Assembly: GCF_009769165.1 (NCBI RefSeq)
Contig: NZ_CP043476.1
Span: forward strand, 1,736,001 to 1,800,000
Length of the DNA: 64,000 nucleotides
Origin: Xanthomonas hyacinthi
GTDB taxonomy: Bacteria > Pseudomonadota > Gammaproteobacteria > Xanthomonadales > Xanthomonadaceae
Direction of reading: 5' to 3'
Made by a program: the position numbers and the translations under genes. Within the stretch, counting starts at the first letter, position 1. Each line of letters starts with the position of its first letter. The notes under the pieces are model-generated. The model did no database searches. It was not told where the DNA came from and worked only from the letters and a program-made list of their open reading frames with translations. Of this stretch, positions 17,583 to 25,201 are shown one piece after another.

Positions 17583-19724
17583 ATGAAGACACAGAACGCG
17601 ACCAGTACGGCCGCTCGCACCGAAGCCCCCCCGCCAGCGGACATGCAACACCCCTCGCCGACGCAAGCGGCGCAGGCACCGGTACGGACACCGCAGCCGG
17701 GCCACCGCCATGCCGTTTTGACAGGGCTTTCGCGCAGCCCCAGTCCGCGTGGCCAGCGCAGCGTCGATGCCGCAGCCGCGGCAACCACAAGCAATGCTCC
17801 CTCCGTCGTCGCCTACGCGACGGCGGCAACGCTACGCCCTCTTGTGCCGATGCAGACATTGCAGCGGCTGCACACGCAGTTGGAGGGAGACAAACGACGC
17901 CCGGTGAAAAAAGAGATCGCAGCGCAACTGATCGGCGCGCTCCGGCCGCTGCGCTCTGCGGCTGGGACATCCGCCGCGCGCAGCCATGCCACCAGTGCCG
18001 AGTTGATCGGCCAGATCAGCGAGCAGGATGTGATGCGCTGGTACGAGGCGCAAGGCCTGCAAGCACCCGACGTGCAGGCCATGCGCCGTACCGCGCTGCT
18101 GTCGGGCATGCCCAATCCGTCCGGCAGCTTCCTGAACAATGCGATGCAGTACGTCGCCGCGCCGTGGATCAGCTGCGCCACCGGCAACCCATGGGCGGGC
18201 GCAAGCTTCGGCTTCGCCACCGCGGCCATCGCCGCGCCGATGAATGCCGCCCAGCAGTCGGCCGTGGTCGGCCTGTGCGAATCGATCCGCGAACACGGCG
18301 GCCATGTGATCGTGCCGGACAAGAGCCGGATCAACGACAAGCAGTGGCTGCCCGATCTGGTGAACACCTTGCGCAGCCAGCTGGACGAGTTCAGCGCATG
18401 CCACGACGCGTTTCGCGCGTTGGCTGCGGAGCGCGGCACCCCCCTCGAGGCGCTGGCCCACGATCCCGAAGCGATGCAGGCCGCCGAGGCGCTGCTGCGC
18501 GCGGAGAGCAGGCTGCACCAGGCCCAGCGCGATTTCGTGATGACCCAGGGCGCGCACGAGCGGCAATGGCTGGGCAATCGCTTTCAGTCGATTCCGCGTA
18601 CGCTGCGCTCGCCTGCTTCCAGCATGCTGGCGCTGCTCAGCAAGACCGGCGCGATACGCGCCCTGTCGCCGACCGCCCAGGCCGTCGCGTCGCTGGTGAT
18701 CACCGGCATGCAGCATGTCGCGGCGGGATTCGACGAACAAGCCAAGCAGGAGGCCAACAACAAGCTGAACCTGCTGCACGCCGATGTGTTCACCCAGGCC
18801 GGCGCGCAGAAGCTTGCGCGCGGCGAGCCGCTCGGCGCCGAGGACATCGACGAGGGCAAGCTGCGCAAGCTGATTCAGTCGCCGACCCAGGCCCTGGTCA
18901 AGCGGGTGACCAGCGGCTTGACCGCCGTGCAGCAAGTACTCAAGGAAAAACTGGAAACCGCCGCCGGTGCGGAAACCGCAGCGGCCGGGCACGAGGTCGA
19001 TCTCGAGCTGGGCCACGGCAGCAAGCCAGTGGCGTTGGTCCAATTGGAAGCGGACCTGGCGGCGCTGCGCGAAGGCAGGTTGACCGACCTGGCGCCCGAC
19101 GGACTCGCAGCACGGCTGTTGGCCGGATCGGAAACGTCGGTATTTTCCGCACAACTGGTCCGCGATATCGGGGCGAAGTACACGCTCCGCGAATTCTCGG
19201 CGCAGACCGCCCAGCGCATCGGCCAGATGTTCCATCTGGGAGTGTTCGGCAGCGCGGCATCCTCGGTGATCGGCAAGACGACCTCGGCCGCACAGGGAGG
19301 CACGCGCAATGTCCCCATCCCGCAAGTGGTGGGCGTGGCCGCACTGTCCGGCACGATGGCGGCGATCGGCGCGTTGAACCAGCACGTGGCCATCAGCGTC
19401 AAGAACAATCGGCGCGAAGCCAGCCCGGACATCGGGCTGGGCAAGCAGGTAACGCGCGGCATCATGGGCGGTGCGCAGGAAGCACTGGCGCAACGCGGCG
19501 GCGCCAGGACCAGCAAGGCCATCAATGCACTGCTGGAAGAGCGCGATGTGGACGCGCTGCTGCAGCTCGCCAGGCTATTGCGCGAGGAGTCAGGTCCCGC
19601 GCCGGCAAGCACGCTGACGCTCGACCAGGCGGTGCGGCAGCTGCGTCCGGGACATGCGCCTTCGCCGCATTCGGGCGAGATCGCGGTGCAGATCGACCAG
19701 GAGCCGGCGGCACGCCCGGCGTGA
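17583..19724 (+). CDS. Effector-like protein of unknown function
   Basis: A 713-residue protein I do not recognise. Residues 1-80 are rich in Thr, Ser, Ala and Pro with few acidic residues and no hydrophobic core, as in type III effector secretion signals. The body is Ala-rich and mostly helical. It has amphipathic or weakly hydrophobic stretches near 195-230 (FGFATAAIAAPMNAAQQSAV) and 570-600 (VVGVAALSGTMAAIGALNQH), and charged helical segments between them. The plan of a disordered polar head and long helical Ala/Gly-rich body is like XopB/HopD-type effectors, but I see no diagnostic motif or catalytic residue. No PIP box is visible upstream and no secretion genes are near. A large cytoplasmic or secreted helical protein is the safe description. 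Confidence 0.6.
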   Translation: MKTQNATSTAARTEAPPPADMQHPSPTQAAQAPVRTPQPGHRHAVLTGLSRSPSPRGQRSVDAAAAATTSNAPSVVAYATAATLRPLVPMQTLQRLHTQLEGDKRRPVKKEIAAQLIGALRPLRSAAGTSAARSHATSAELIGQISEQDVMRWYEAQGLQAPDVQAMRRTALLSGMPNPSGSFLNNAMQYVAAPWISCATGNPWAGASFGFATAAIAAPMNAAQQSAVVGLCESIREHGGHVIVPDKSRINDKQWLPDLVNTLRSQLDEFSACHDAFRALAAERGTPLEALAHDPEAMQAAEALLRAESRLHQAQRDFVMTQGAHERQWLGNRFQSIPRTLRSPASSMLALLSKTGAIRALSPTAQAVASLVITGMQHVAAGFDEQAKQEANNKLNLLHADVFTQAGAQKLARGEPLGAEDIDEGKLRKLIQSPTQALVKRVTSGLTAVQQVLKEKLETAAGAETAAAGHEVDLELGHGSKPVALVQLEADLAALREGRLTDLAPDGLAARLLAGSETSVFSAQLVRDIGAKYTLREFSAQTAQRIGQMFHLGVFGSAASSVIGKTTSAAQGGTRNVPIPQVVGVAALSGTMAAIGALNQHVAISVKNNRREASPDIGLGKQVTRGIMGGAQEALAQRGGARTSKAINALLEERDVDALLQLARLLREESGPAPASTLTLDQAVRQLRPGHAPSPHSGEIAVQIDQEPAARPA

Positions 19725-19978
19725 GCGCCACGCTGGCGGCGACGCATGACGGATCGGCCGCGGCGCGCGCTGCAGTAAGCTGCCGCATCGCCGCCGGCCG
19801 AATCTGGGACGGACGCGCGCTGTTCGTGGCCGGGCCGGACCGCGGCGCCAGCAGCGCGGCGCTACTGACCGCGGCGGCGTTGGAAGCCGGCTACGGCGAT
19901 GCCCCGCATCTGGTCCGCGACAGCCGCCAGCTGACCGGCCTCAGCCCGCGCGACCTGGTGCAGCGGCACGCGCGCTGA
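19721..19978 (+). pseudogene. AraC-family regulator remnant (C-terminal HTH)
   Basis: An 85-residue frame from a GTG overlapping the previous stop. Its end reads AALEAGYGDAPHLVRDSRQL followed by TGLSPRDLV, which matches the second helix-turn-helix of AraC/XylS proteins (the A-GYADQPHL-RxxRxLTGLTP pattern). The ligand-binding domain and first HTH are missing, and the first half of this frame is not recognisable. Best read as the tail of a deleted regulator gene; it might once have controlled the VOC gene next door. Confidence 0.6.
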
Positions 19979-20048
19979 GCTGGCCGTTTTCGCCAAGCCG
20001 GCAGCGGCGCGGCGATGGATACTGGCGGCCCTTTCCACGGAGCCCGCC

Positions 20049-20480
20049 ATGCGCCGCGCCGACCAGCAGCACCGCATCGACTACCTGGAATTCGCCGTCG
20101 CCTCGATCGCCGCGGCCAAGACCTTCTACGGCCAGGCCTTCGACTGGACCTTCCAGGACTACGGCCCGGACTACTGCGAATTCCGCGACGGCCGCCTCAC
20201 CGGCGGCTTCTTCCACGGCACCGCCCAGCCCGGCGGTGCGCTGGTGGTGCTGTACTCCAACGACCTGGCCGACACCCAGGCGCGCATCGAGGCCACCGGC
20301 GGCCGCATCGTCCGCCCGCTCTTCGAATTCCCCGGCGGTCGCCGCTTCCATTTCGCCGACCAGGACGGCTACGAGCTGGCGGTGTGGTCGGAGGGACGAG
20401 GTCCGATGACGGCGCAGAAGCCGCCTTGCGTCTCCCACACTGCCGCCGATAGCCGACTGCACGCTCAGCCGCGCGCGTAG
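20049..20480 (+). CDS. VOC-family protein (glyoxalase/bleomycin-resistance fold)
   Basis: A 143-residue single-domain VOC protein. It shows the usual beta-alpha-beta-beta-beta repeats: IDYLEFAVASIAAAKTFYGQ, then FEFPGGRRFHFADQDGYELAVWSE at the end with a metal-ligand-like Glu. Such small cytoplasmic proteins bind metals and act on or sequester small electrophiles or antibiotics; the substrate is not predictable. The last 16 bp overlap convergently with the 3' end of the TetR gene, so the final residues after WSEGRG may be a recent extension. Confidence 0.85.
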   Translation: MRRADQQHRIDYLEFAVASIAAAKTFYGQAFDWTFQDYGPDYCEFRDGRLTGGFFHGTAQPGGALVVLYSNDLADTQARIEATGGRIVRPLFEFPGGRRFHFADQDGYELAVWSEGRGPMTAQKPPCVSHTAADSRLHAQPRA

Positions 20481-21097
20481 TACCGCAAGAACATATCCAC
20501 CGCCGACTCCGCCACCTGCGCCTGCTGCGCGGCGCTCAGCGCCGGCTGGCCCATGGCGATCTGCGGCCAGAAGGCGAAGCCCTTGACCAGGGCCTGCAGC
20601 TGCTGCGAGGCGAACGCCGGGTCCAGCGGCTGCAGGCGGCCATCGTCCATGGCCGCGCGGATCCAGACCGTGGTGCCCTCTTCCTTGCTGCCCAGTTGCG
20701 CGATCAGTTCGCGGGCGCGCTCGGGCGAGTGGACGCCCTGGGCGATGGCCACGCGCGACAGGTCGATGAAGGCCGGGTCGTCGAGCAGCCGCAGCTTCTG
20801 CTGCAGCAGTTGCAGCAGTTGCTCGCGCAACGGCCGGTCGGCGCGATACGGCACGTCGAGCGTGTCCGCGCTGCGCTGCCATAGCCGGCGCAGAATCTCG
20901 GCGAACAGCGCGTCCTTGCTCGGGAAGTGGTTGTAGACGGTGCGCTTGGACACGCCGGCGCTGGCGGCGACGCGGTCCATGCTGGTGGCGTCGAAACCCT
21001 GGCTGCGGAACTCGGCGATCGCCGCCTCCAGGATCGCCTGGCGCTTGCGCTCGGTCAGGCGCAGCGGGGCCGGCGCGGGGGCGGATGAACTGGACAT
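20465..21097 (-). CDS. TetR/AcrR-family transcriptional regulator
   Basis: A 210-residue repressor. After a short disordered Ser/Pro/Ala head, residues 14-60 are a standard TetR HTH: RKRQAILEAAIAEFRSQGFD, then TSMDRVAASAGVSKRTVYNH with FPSKDALF. The C-terminal ligand domain is all-helical and resembles the AefR-like class (LLDDPAFIDLSRVAI, LVKGFAFWPQIAMGQP). It is divergent from the MBL-fold hydrolase, and a perfect 15-bp palindrome lies between them, so autoregulation plus control of the hydrolase is probable. The inducer is unknown. Confidence 0.9.
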   Translation of the reverse strand: MSSSSAPAPAPLRLTERKRQAILEAAIAEFRSQGFDATSMDRVAASAGVSKRTVYNHFPSKDALFAEILRRLWQRSADTLDVPYRADRPLREQLLQLLQQKLRLLDDPAFIDLSRVAIAQGVHSPERARELIAQLGSKEEGTTVWIRAAMDDGRLQPLDPAFASQQLQALVKGFAFWPQIAMGQPALSAAQQAQVAESAVDMFLRYYARG

Positions 21098-21139
21098 GTG
21101 GACATTTTACACCGAGCGGTTTACTTTCCTCTCGAGGAA

Positions 21140-21154
21140 ACTACACTGTGTAGT
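21140..21154. promoter_or_regulatory. TetR operator candidate
   Basis: ACTACACTGTGTAGT, a perfect 7+1+7 palindrome followed by GTGTAAT, between the divergent tetR (start 21097) and MBL gene (start 21217). TTACAC also occurs beside the tetR start. The position suits a TetR binding site covering both promoters. Confidence 0.65.
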
Positions 21155-21216
21155 GTAATTTTTGTGCCGCCATCCGACGGTGCAATCCTTCCTCCCCCTC
21201 TCGCTGGAATGCCGCC

Positions 21217-22272
21217 GTGCTCGCCTCCGCCTGCCAGATCGCCCGTTCGCCGTCGCATGCGGCCTCGCCGCAATACCGCCAGGGACGCTTCCGCAACGCG
21301 GTGCCCGCCGCGACCAGCGCACTGGGCTTTTTCGCCAGCCTGCGCCTGCTGTGGCAGTTCGCGTTCGACAAGCCGGCGCACACGGTGCCGTCGCTGCCGC
21401 TGCCGGTGCTGCCGCTGACCCGTGTGCAATTGCTGGACGCGCCGGCGCACAGCCTGTTCCGGCTCGGCCACTCCACGGTGCTGATGAAGCTGCGCAGCGG
21501 TTTCTGGCTGACCGACCCGGTGTTCTCCGAGCGCGCCTCGCCGTTCGCGTTCGCCGGCCCCAGGCGCTTCCATGCGCCGCCGATCGCGCTGGACGCGTTG
21601 CCGCCGATCGCCGGGGTGATCCTGTCGCACAACCACTACGACCATCTGGACCGCGCCACCATCGGCCGCCTGGCCGATCGCGTCGGCGTGTTCGTGACGC
21701 CGCTGGGCGTGGGCGACCTGCTGCTGCGCTGGGGCGTGGACCCGGCCAAGGTGCGGCAGCTGGACTGGTGGCAATCGACCACCGTGGCCGGGGTGACGCT
21801 GACCGCGACGCCGTCGCAGCATTTCTCCGGCCGCGGGCTGTTCGACAGCGGCCGCTCGCTGTGGTGCTCGTGGGCGATCCAGGAGCGCGCGCTGAAGGTG
21901 TTTTTCAGCGGCGACAGCGGCTATTTCGACGGCTTCAAGGCGATCGGCCGGCGGCTGGGTCCGTTCGACCTGACCCTGATGGAAACCGGCGCCTACGACG
22001 CGCAGTGGCCGCACGTGCACATGCAGCCCGAACAGAGCCTGCAGGCGCACCTGGACGTGGGCGGGCGCACGCTGCTGCCGATCCACAACGGCACCTTCGA
22101 CCTGGCCCTGCATGCCTGGCACGAGCCGTTCGAGCGCATCGTGGCGCTGGCCGCGGCGGCCGCGGTGCCGCTGGCGACGCCGCGCATGGGCGAGCGGGTG
22201 GACCTGGCCGCGCCTGCTGCCGGCGAGCGTTGGTGGCGCGGGTTGGGCGAGGCGCCTGCGGCGGCGCGATGA
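21217..22272 (+). CDS. MBL-fold metallohydrolase, NAPE-PLD/UlaG-like
   Basis: A 351-residue metallo-beta-lactamase-fold protein. The conserved front motif RLGHSTVLMKL (residues 82-92) and the zinc motif HNHYDHLD (138-145) are clear. Later ligands follow in TPSQHFSGRG, FFSGDSGYFDGF and LLPIHNGTFDLALHAW. This pattern fits the N-acylphosphatidylethanolamine phospholipase D-like/UlaG-like group, so a phosphodiesterase or lactonase reaction is likely, though the substrate is not known. A hydrophobic N-terminal part (ATSALGFFASLRLLW) may associate with membrane. Probably repressed by the divergent TetR protein. Confidence 0.87.
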   Translation: MLASACQIARSPSHAASPQYRQGRFRNAVPAATSALGFFASLRLLWQFAFDKPAHTVPSLPLPVLPLTRVQLLDAPAHSLFRLGHSTVLMKLRSGFWLTDPVFSERASPFAFAGPRRFHAPPIALDALPPIAGVILSHNHYDHLDRATIGRLADRVGVFVTPLGVGDLLLRWGVDPAKVRQLDWWQSTTVAGVTLTATPSQHFSGRGLFDSGRSLWCSWAIQERALKVFFSGDSGYFDGFKAIGRRLGPFDLTLMETGAYDAQWPHVHMQPEQSLQAHLDVGGRTLLPIHNGTFDLALHAWHEPFERIVALAAAAAVPLATPRMGERVDLAAPAAGERWWRGLGEAPAAAR

Positions 22273-22290
22273 AGCGTTGAAGCAGAAACG

Positions 22291-22359
22291 CTGCGACCGC
22301 CGGCGCCGGCCCACAGCCTGCGCCGGCGCACCGTGCGGAGACTGCGCGCAGCGGTCGCA
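22291..22359. terminator. Inverted-repeat region between convergent genes
   Basis: TGCGACCGC (22292-22300) pairs with GCGGTCGCA (22351-22359), and GC-rich internal repeats of GCGCCGGC type can fold inside. It lies between the MBL gene and convergent lepB and probably serves both as terminator. Confidence 0.4.
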
Positions 22360-22387
22360 CAACGCGACCGATACGCGCGCATGACCA

Positions 22388-23017
22388 CTACAGGCGCGAC
22401 CACTCCAGGCCTTCGCCGCGGCGGTAGTCCACCACCAGCGCCTTGCCGTAGACGCTGTCGGCGGCGACGAAACCGAAGTAGCGGCCGTCCAGGCTGTTGC
22501 CGCGGTGGTCGCCGACCACCAGCAGCTTGCCGGGCGGCACGCGCACGTCGTACAGGTCCGGGCCGCCGCCGGCATCCAGGTCCAGCTGGGCGATGCGATC
22601 GCCGAATAGTTCCTTGTCGCCGTCGCTGCCGATCTGCAGCGGCTGGCCGTTGATCGACAGGTGGCCATCGCGCATGTCCACCCGATCGCCGGCCACCGCC
22701 ACCACGCGCTTGATCAGGCGGGTGCCGTCGCGCGGGGAATCGAACACCGCCACGTCGCCGCGCTGCGGCGTGCCGCGCTCGAGCACGCGCCATTCGGTGA
22801 ACGGCACGCGCAGGCCGTAGGCGCTCATGTCCACGGCGACGCGGTCGCCGGGTTGCAGGGTCGGCTGCATCGAGCCGCTCGGGACCACGTAGCGATTGGC
22901 GAAGGAGGAACGCGCGGCGGTCAGCAACAGCAGCATCACCGCGAGCGGCAGCAGTTCCTTGCGTGTCCAGCGCGCGGCGCGGTGCAGGCGGGAGGCAACG
23001 GAATCGGTCGGGATCAT
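22388..23017 (-). CDS. lepB: Signal peptidase I
   Basis: A 209-residue S26 signal peptidase that removes signal peptides from exported proteins at the outer face of the inner membrane. One transmembrane segment (about 22-38) precedes the catalytic Ser49 in VPSGSMQPTL. The general base Lys103 is in TRLIKRVVAVAGD, and the box E motif GDHRGNSLDGRYFG lies near 180. Short for the family and with a single membrane anchor. ATG 23017 is chosen since upstream text in frame is Arg/Cys-rich. It may be a second, specialised peptidase rather than the main housekeeping LepB, which usually sits with lepA and rnc. Confidence 0.88.
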   Translation of the reverse strand: MIPTDSVASRLHRAARWTRKELLPLAVMLLLLTAARSSFANRYVVPSGSMQPTLQPGDRVAVDMSAYGLRVPFTEWRVLERGTPQRGDVAVFDSPRDGTRLIKRVVAVAGDRVDMRDGHLSINGQPLQIGSDGDKELFGDRIAQLDLDAGGGPDLYDVRVPPGKLLVVGDHRGNSLDGRYFGFVAADSVYGKALVVDYRRGEGLEWSRL

Positions 23018-23159
23018 CGGGGCATCTGTGGTCCGGAAGGAAGGGGTGGCATCGCGGCGAACGTCCATCCGACCGTGCGCGCCGCGCCGGGTGCCACACA
23101 CGTGACGAAAGGCATGGCGGGCGCCGGCACGCGGCGTCTGTAGCCAGCGCCGTTGCCGC

Positions 23160-24080
23160 TCAGCCCGAACCGCGGTCCCAGCGCGGCGGGCGGCCGATGG
23201 CCTGGCGCAGCAGTTGCGCCAACCGCGCCAGTCGCGCCGGCATCGGTTGTTCGCTCGGCACCAGCCACAGCCACTGCGCCGGGCCGGACGGCAGCGCCGG
23301 TTCGTCGAACAGCACACGCAGGCGGCGCTGGCGCAGGTCTTCGCCCACCAGCCAGCTCGGCAGGCACGCCACGCCCAGGCCGTCGAGGGCGGCCAGGCGC
23401 AGCGTCTCCAGGTCGTCGCAGCGCAGCCGCCGCCGCGGCAGGGCGATGGCCGCGTCGATCAGGCTGCGCCAACTGACTACGGTATCGTCGTGGCGCTTGT
23501 CCAGCAGGGCATGGGTGGCCAAGGCGTCCACGCTGGCGACCGGGCCGGCGGCGTCCAGGTACGCCGGGCTGGCACAGATCACGCGCCGCAGCGGCGCCAG
23601 CCGCAGCGCGCCCGCCGGGGCGGGGTCGGTGCCGAGCCGGATCACCGCGTCCAGGCGCCGCCGCAGCGGGATGTCGAAGCGTTCGACCAGGTCCAGGTCG
23701 AACTGCAGCTGCGGGTGCCGCTGCGACAGTTCGGCCAGCAGCGGCATCAGCTGGGTGCGCCCGAACGAGGGCAGGCAGCTCAGGCGCAAGGTGCCGGCGA
23801 CCTCGCCGTGCAGCAGGGCCAGTTCGGCGCGCAGGCCGGCGAATTCGCCGAGCAGGTGGCCGGCGCGCGCCTGCAGCAGCCGGCCGGCCTCGGTCAGGGC
23901 CAGCGCGCGCGGGGAACGGATCAGCAATTGGCTGCCCAATGCGCGCTCCAGCGCTTCGACGCTGCGGCTCAGCGACGACACCGCGACCCGCCGCCGCCGC
24001 GCCGCGGCGGAAAAGCTGCCGGCCGCGACCACGTCGAGGAACGCCTGCAATCGTTCCAGCAGGTGCGCCGACTCAGCCAT
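23160..24080 (-). CDS. LysR-family transcriptional regulator
   Basis: A 306-residue LysR protein. The HTH is at about 10-65 (LQAFLDVVAAGSFSAAARRR, VSSLSRSVEALERALGSQLL) and the periplasmic-binding-like effector domain follows, starting LRLSCLPSFGRTQLMPLL. ATG 24080 is chosen because it places the HTH at the normal distance from the N-terminus. It is divergent from the alpha/beta hydrolase with a 97-bp gap, the usual LysR arrangement, so the hydrolase is its likely target. Confidence 0.9.
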   Translation of the reverse strand: MAESAHLLERLQAFLDVVAAGSFSAAARRRRVAVSSLSRSVEALERALGSQLLIRSPRALALTEAGRLLQARAGHLLGEFAGLRAELALLHGEVAGTLRLSCLPSFGRTQLMPLLAELSQRHPQLQFDLDLVERFDIPLRRRLDAVIRLGTDPAPAGALRLAPLRRVICASPAYLDAAGPVASVDALATHALLDKRHDDTVVSWRSLIDAAIALPRRRLRCDDLETLRLAALDGLGVACLPSWLVGEDLRQRRLRVLFDEPALPSGPAQWLWLVPSEQPMPARLARLAQLLRQAIGRPPRWDRGSG

Positions 24081-24177
24081 CGTTGCGTCCGGCGCAATGC
24101 CGGCTTGCGCGGGCGCGGCGGCATCGTGCGCGGTACCCGCCGCCGCCGCGCGGCTTGCGATGAACGAGGAACCGAAG

Positions 24178-25086
24178 ATGTCGCATCGTGTTGTCCGTGA
24201 AGAGGTTGCGTTCGACGCCGATGGCGTGGCCCTGCGCGGCTGGCTGTATCGGCCGGCCGGCGTCCCGGCGCCCGCGCCGGTGGTGGTGATGTCGCACGGC
24301 TGGTCGCTGGTCAAGGAAGCTTATCTGGATCGTTATGCGCAGGTGTTCGCCGACGCCGGGTTGGCGGTGCTGGTCTACGACCAGCGCGGCTTCGGCGACA
24401 GCGACGGCCTGCCGCGCCAGGAGATCGATCCGTGGCGGCAGGTCGAGGACTGCCGCCATGCGCTCACCTTCGCCGCCGCGTGCGCGGGCATCGATCCGGC
24501 GCGGATCGGGTTGTGGGGCACCAGCTACAGCGGCGCGCACGCGCTGCAGGTGGCGGCCACCGACCGCCGGGTCAAGGCCGTGGTGGCGCAGGTGCCGGGA
24601 CTGGCCGGCTACCGCAACGGACTGCGTCGCGGCAGCTACGAGCGCGGCGAGGCGTTGCAGGCCGCGTTCGCGGCCGACCGCCTGGCGGTGCTGCGCGGCG
24701 GCGATCGCGCGCGGCGGCCGGTGGTCGGGGCGGCCGACGCGCTGTTCCCGAGCGAGGACGCGCAGGCGTTCTTCGACGCGGCGGCGGCGATCGCGCCCAA
24801 CTGGCGCAACTGGACCACGCTGCGCTCGGTGGAATGGAGCCGCGGCTACGAGCCGGCGGCGTTCGCCGCGGCGGTCAGCCCGACCCCGCTGCTGCTGATC
24901 GTGGCCCGCCACGACTACATCTCCGGCACCGACTTCCAGTTGCAGGCCTATGCGCAGGCACTGCATCCCAAGCGGCTGGTCATGCTCGACGGCGGCCACT
25001 TCGCGCCGTACGTGGAGCAGTTCGCCGCGTCCAGCCAGGCGGCCGCGGCGTGGTTCGTCGAACACCTGCAGGCGTCCCCGGGATAG
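24178..25086 (+). CDS. Alpha/beta hydrolase
   Basis: A 302-residue hydrolase of the dienelactone hydrolase/CocE-like group. It has an oxyanion-side VVVMSHGWS motif, VYDQRGFGDSDG, and a nucleophile elbow GTSYSG with Ser116. A catalytic Asp is probable in LLIVARHDYISG, and the His in LDGGHFAPY near residue 280. ATG 24178 has GAGGA eight bases upstream, better than the ATG six codons earlier. A cytoplasmic esterase or hydrolase of unknown substrate; likely controlled by the divergent LysR protein. A very strong inverted repeat follows. Confidence 0.87.
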   Translation: MSHRVVREEVAFDADGVALRGWLYRPAGVPAPAPVVVMSHGWSLVKEAYLDRYAQVFADAGLAVLVYDQRGFGDSDGLPRQEIDPWRQVEDCRHALTFAAACAGIDPARIGLWGTSYSGAHALQVAATDRRVKAVVAQVPGLAGYRNGLRRGSYERGEALQAAFAADRLAVLRGGDRARRPVVGAADALFPSEDAQAFFDAAAAIAPNWRNWTTLRSVEWSRGYEPAAFAAAVSPTPLLLIVARHDYISGTDFQLQAYAQALHPKRLVMLDGGHFAPYVEQFAASSQAAAAWFVEHLQASPG

Positions 25087-25112
25087 GAGGACGCGGACAG
25101 CCGGCGTGCACC

Positions 25113-25166
25113 GGCGCCTGAAACGCGACGGGGCGGCCGTGGCCGCCCCGTCGCGTTTCAGGCGCC
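25113..25166. terminator. Bidirectional terminator, 26-bp perfect inverted repeat
   Basis: Arms 25113-25138 and 25141-25166 are perfect reverse complements separated by GT. It sits between the convergent hydrolase and dcp genes and should stop transcription from both sides, although no long T run follows. The 26-bp perfect stem is unusually long. Confidence 0.75.
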
Positions 25167-25201
25167 GCGCACGCCCCGAGGGACGCGCCGCTGCGTCGGG
25201 T

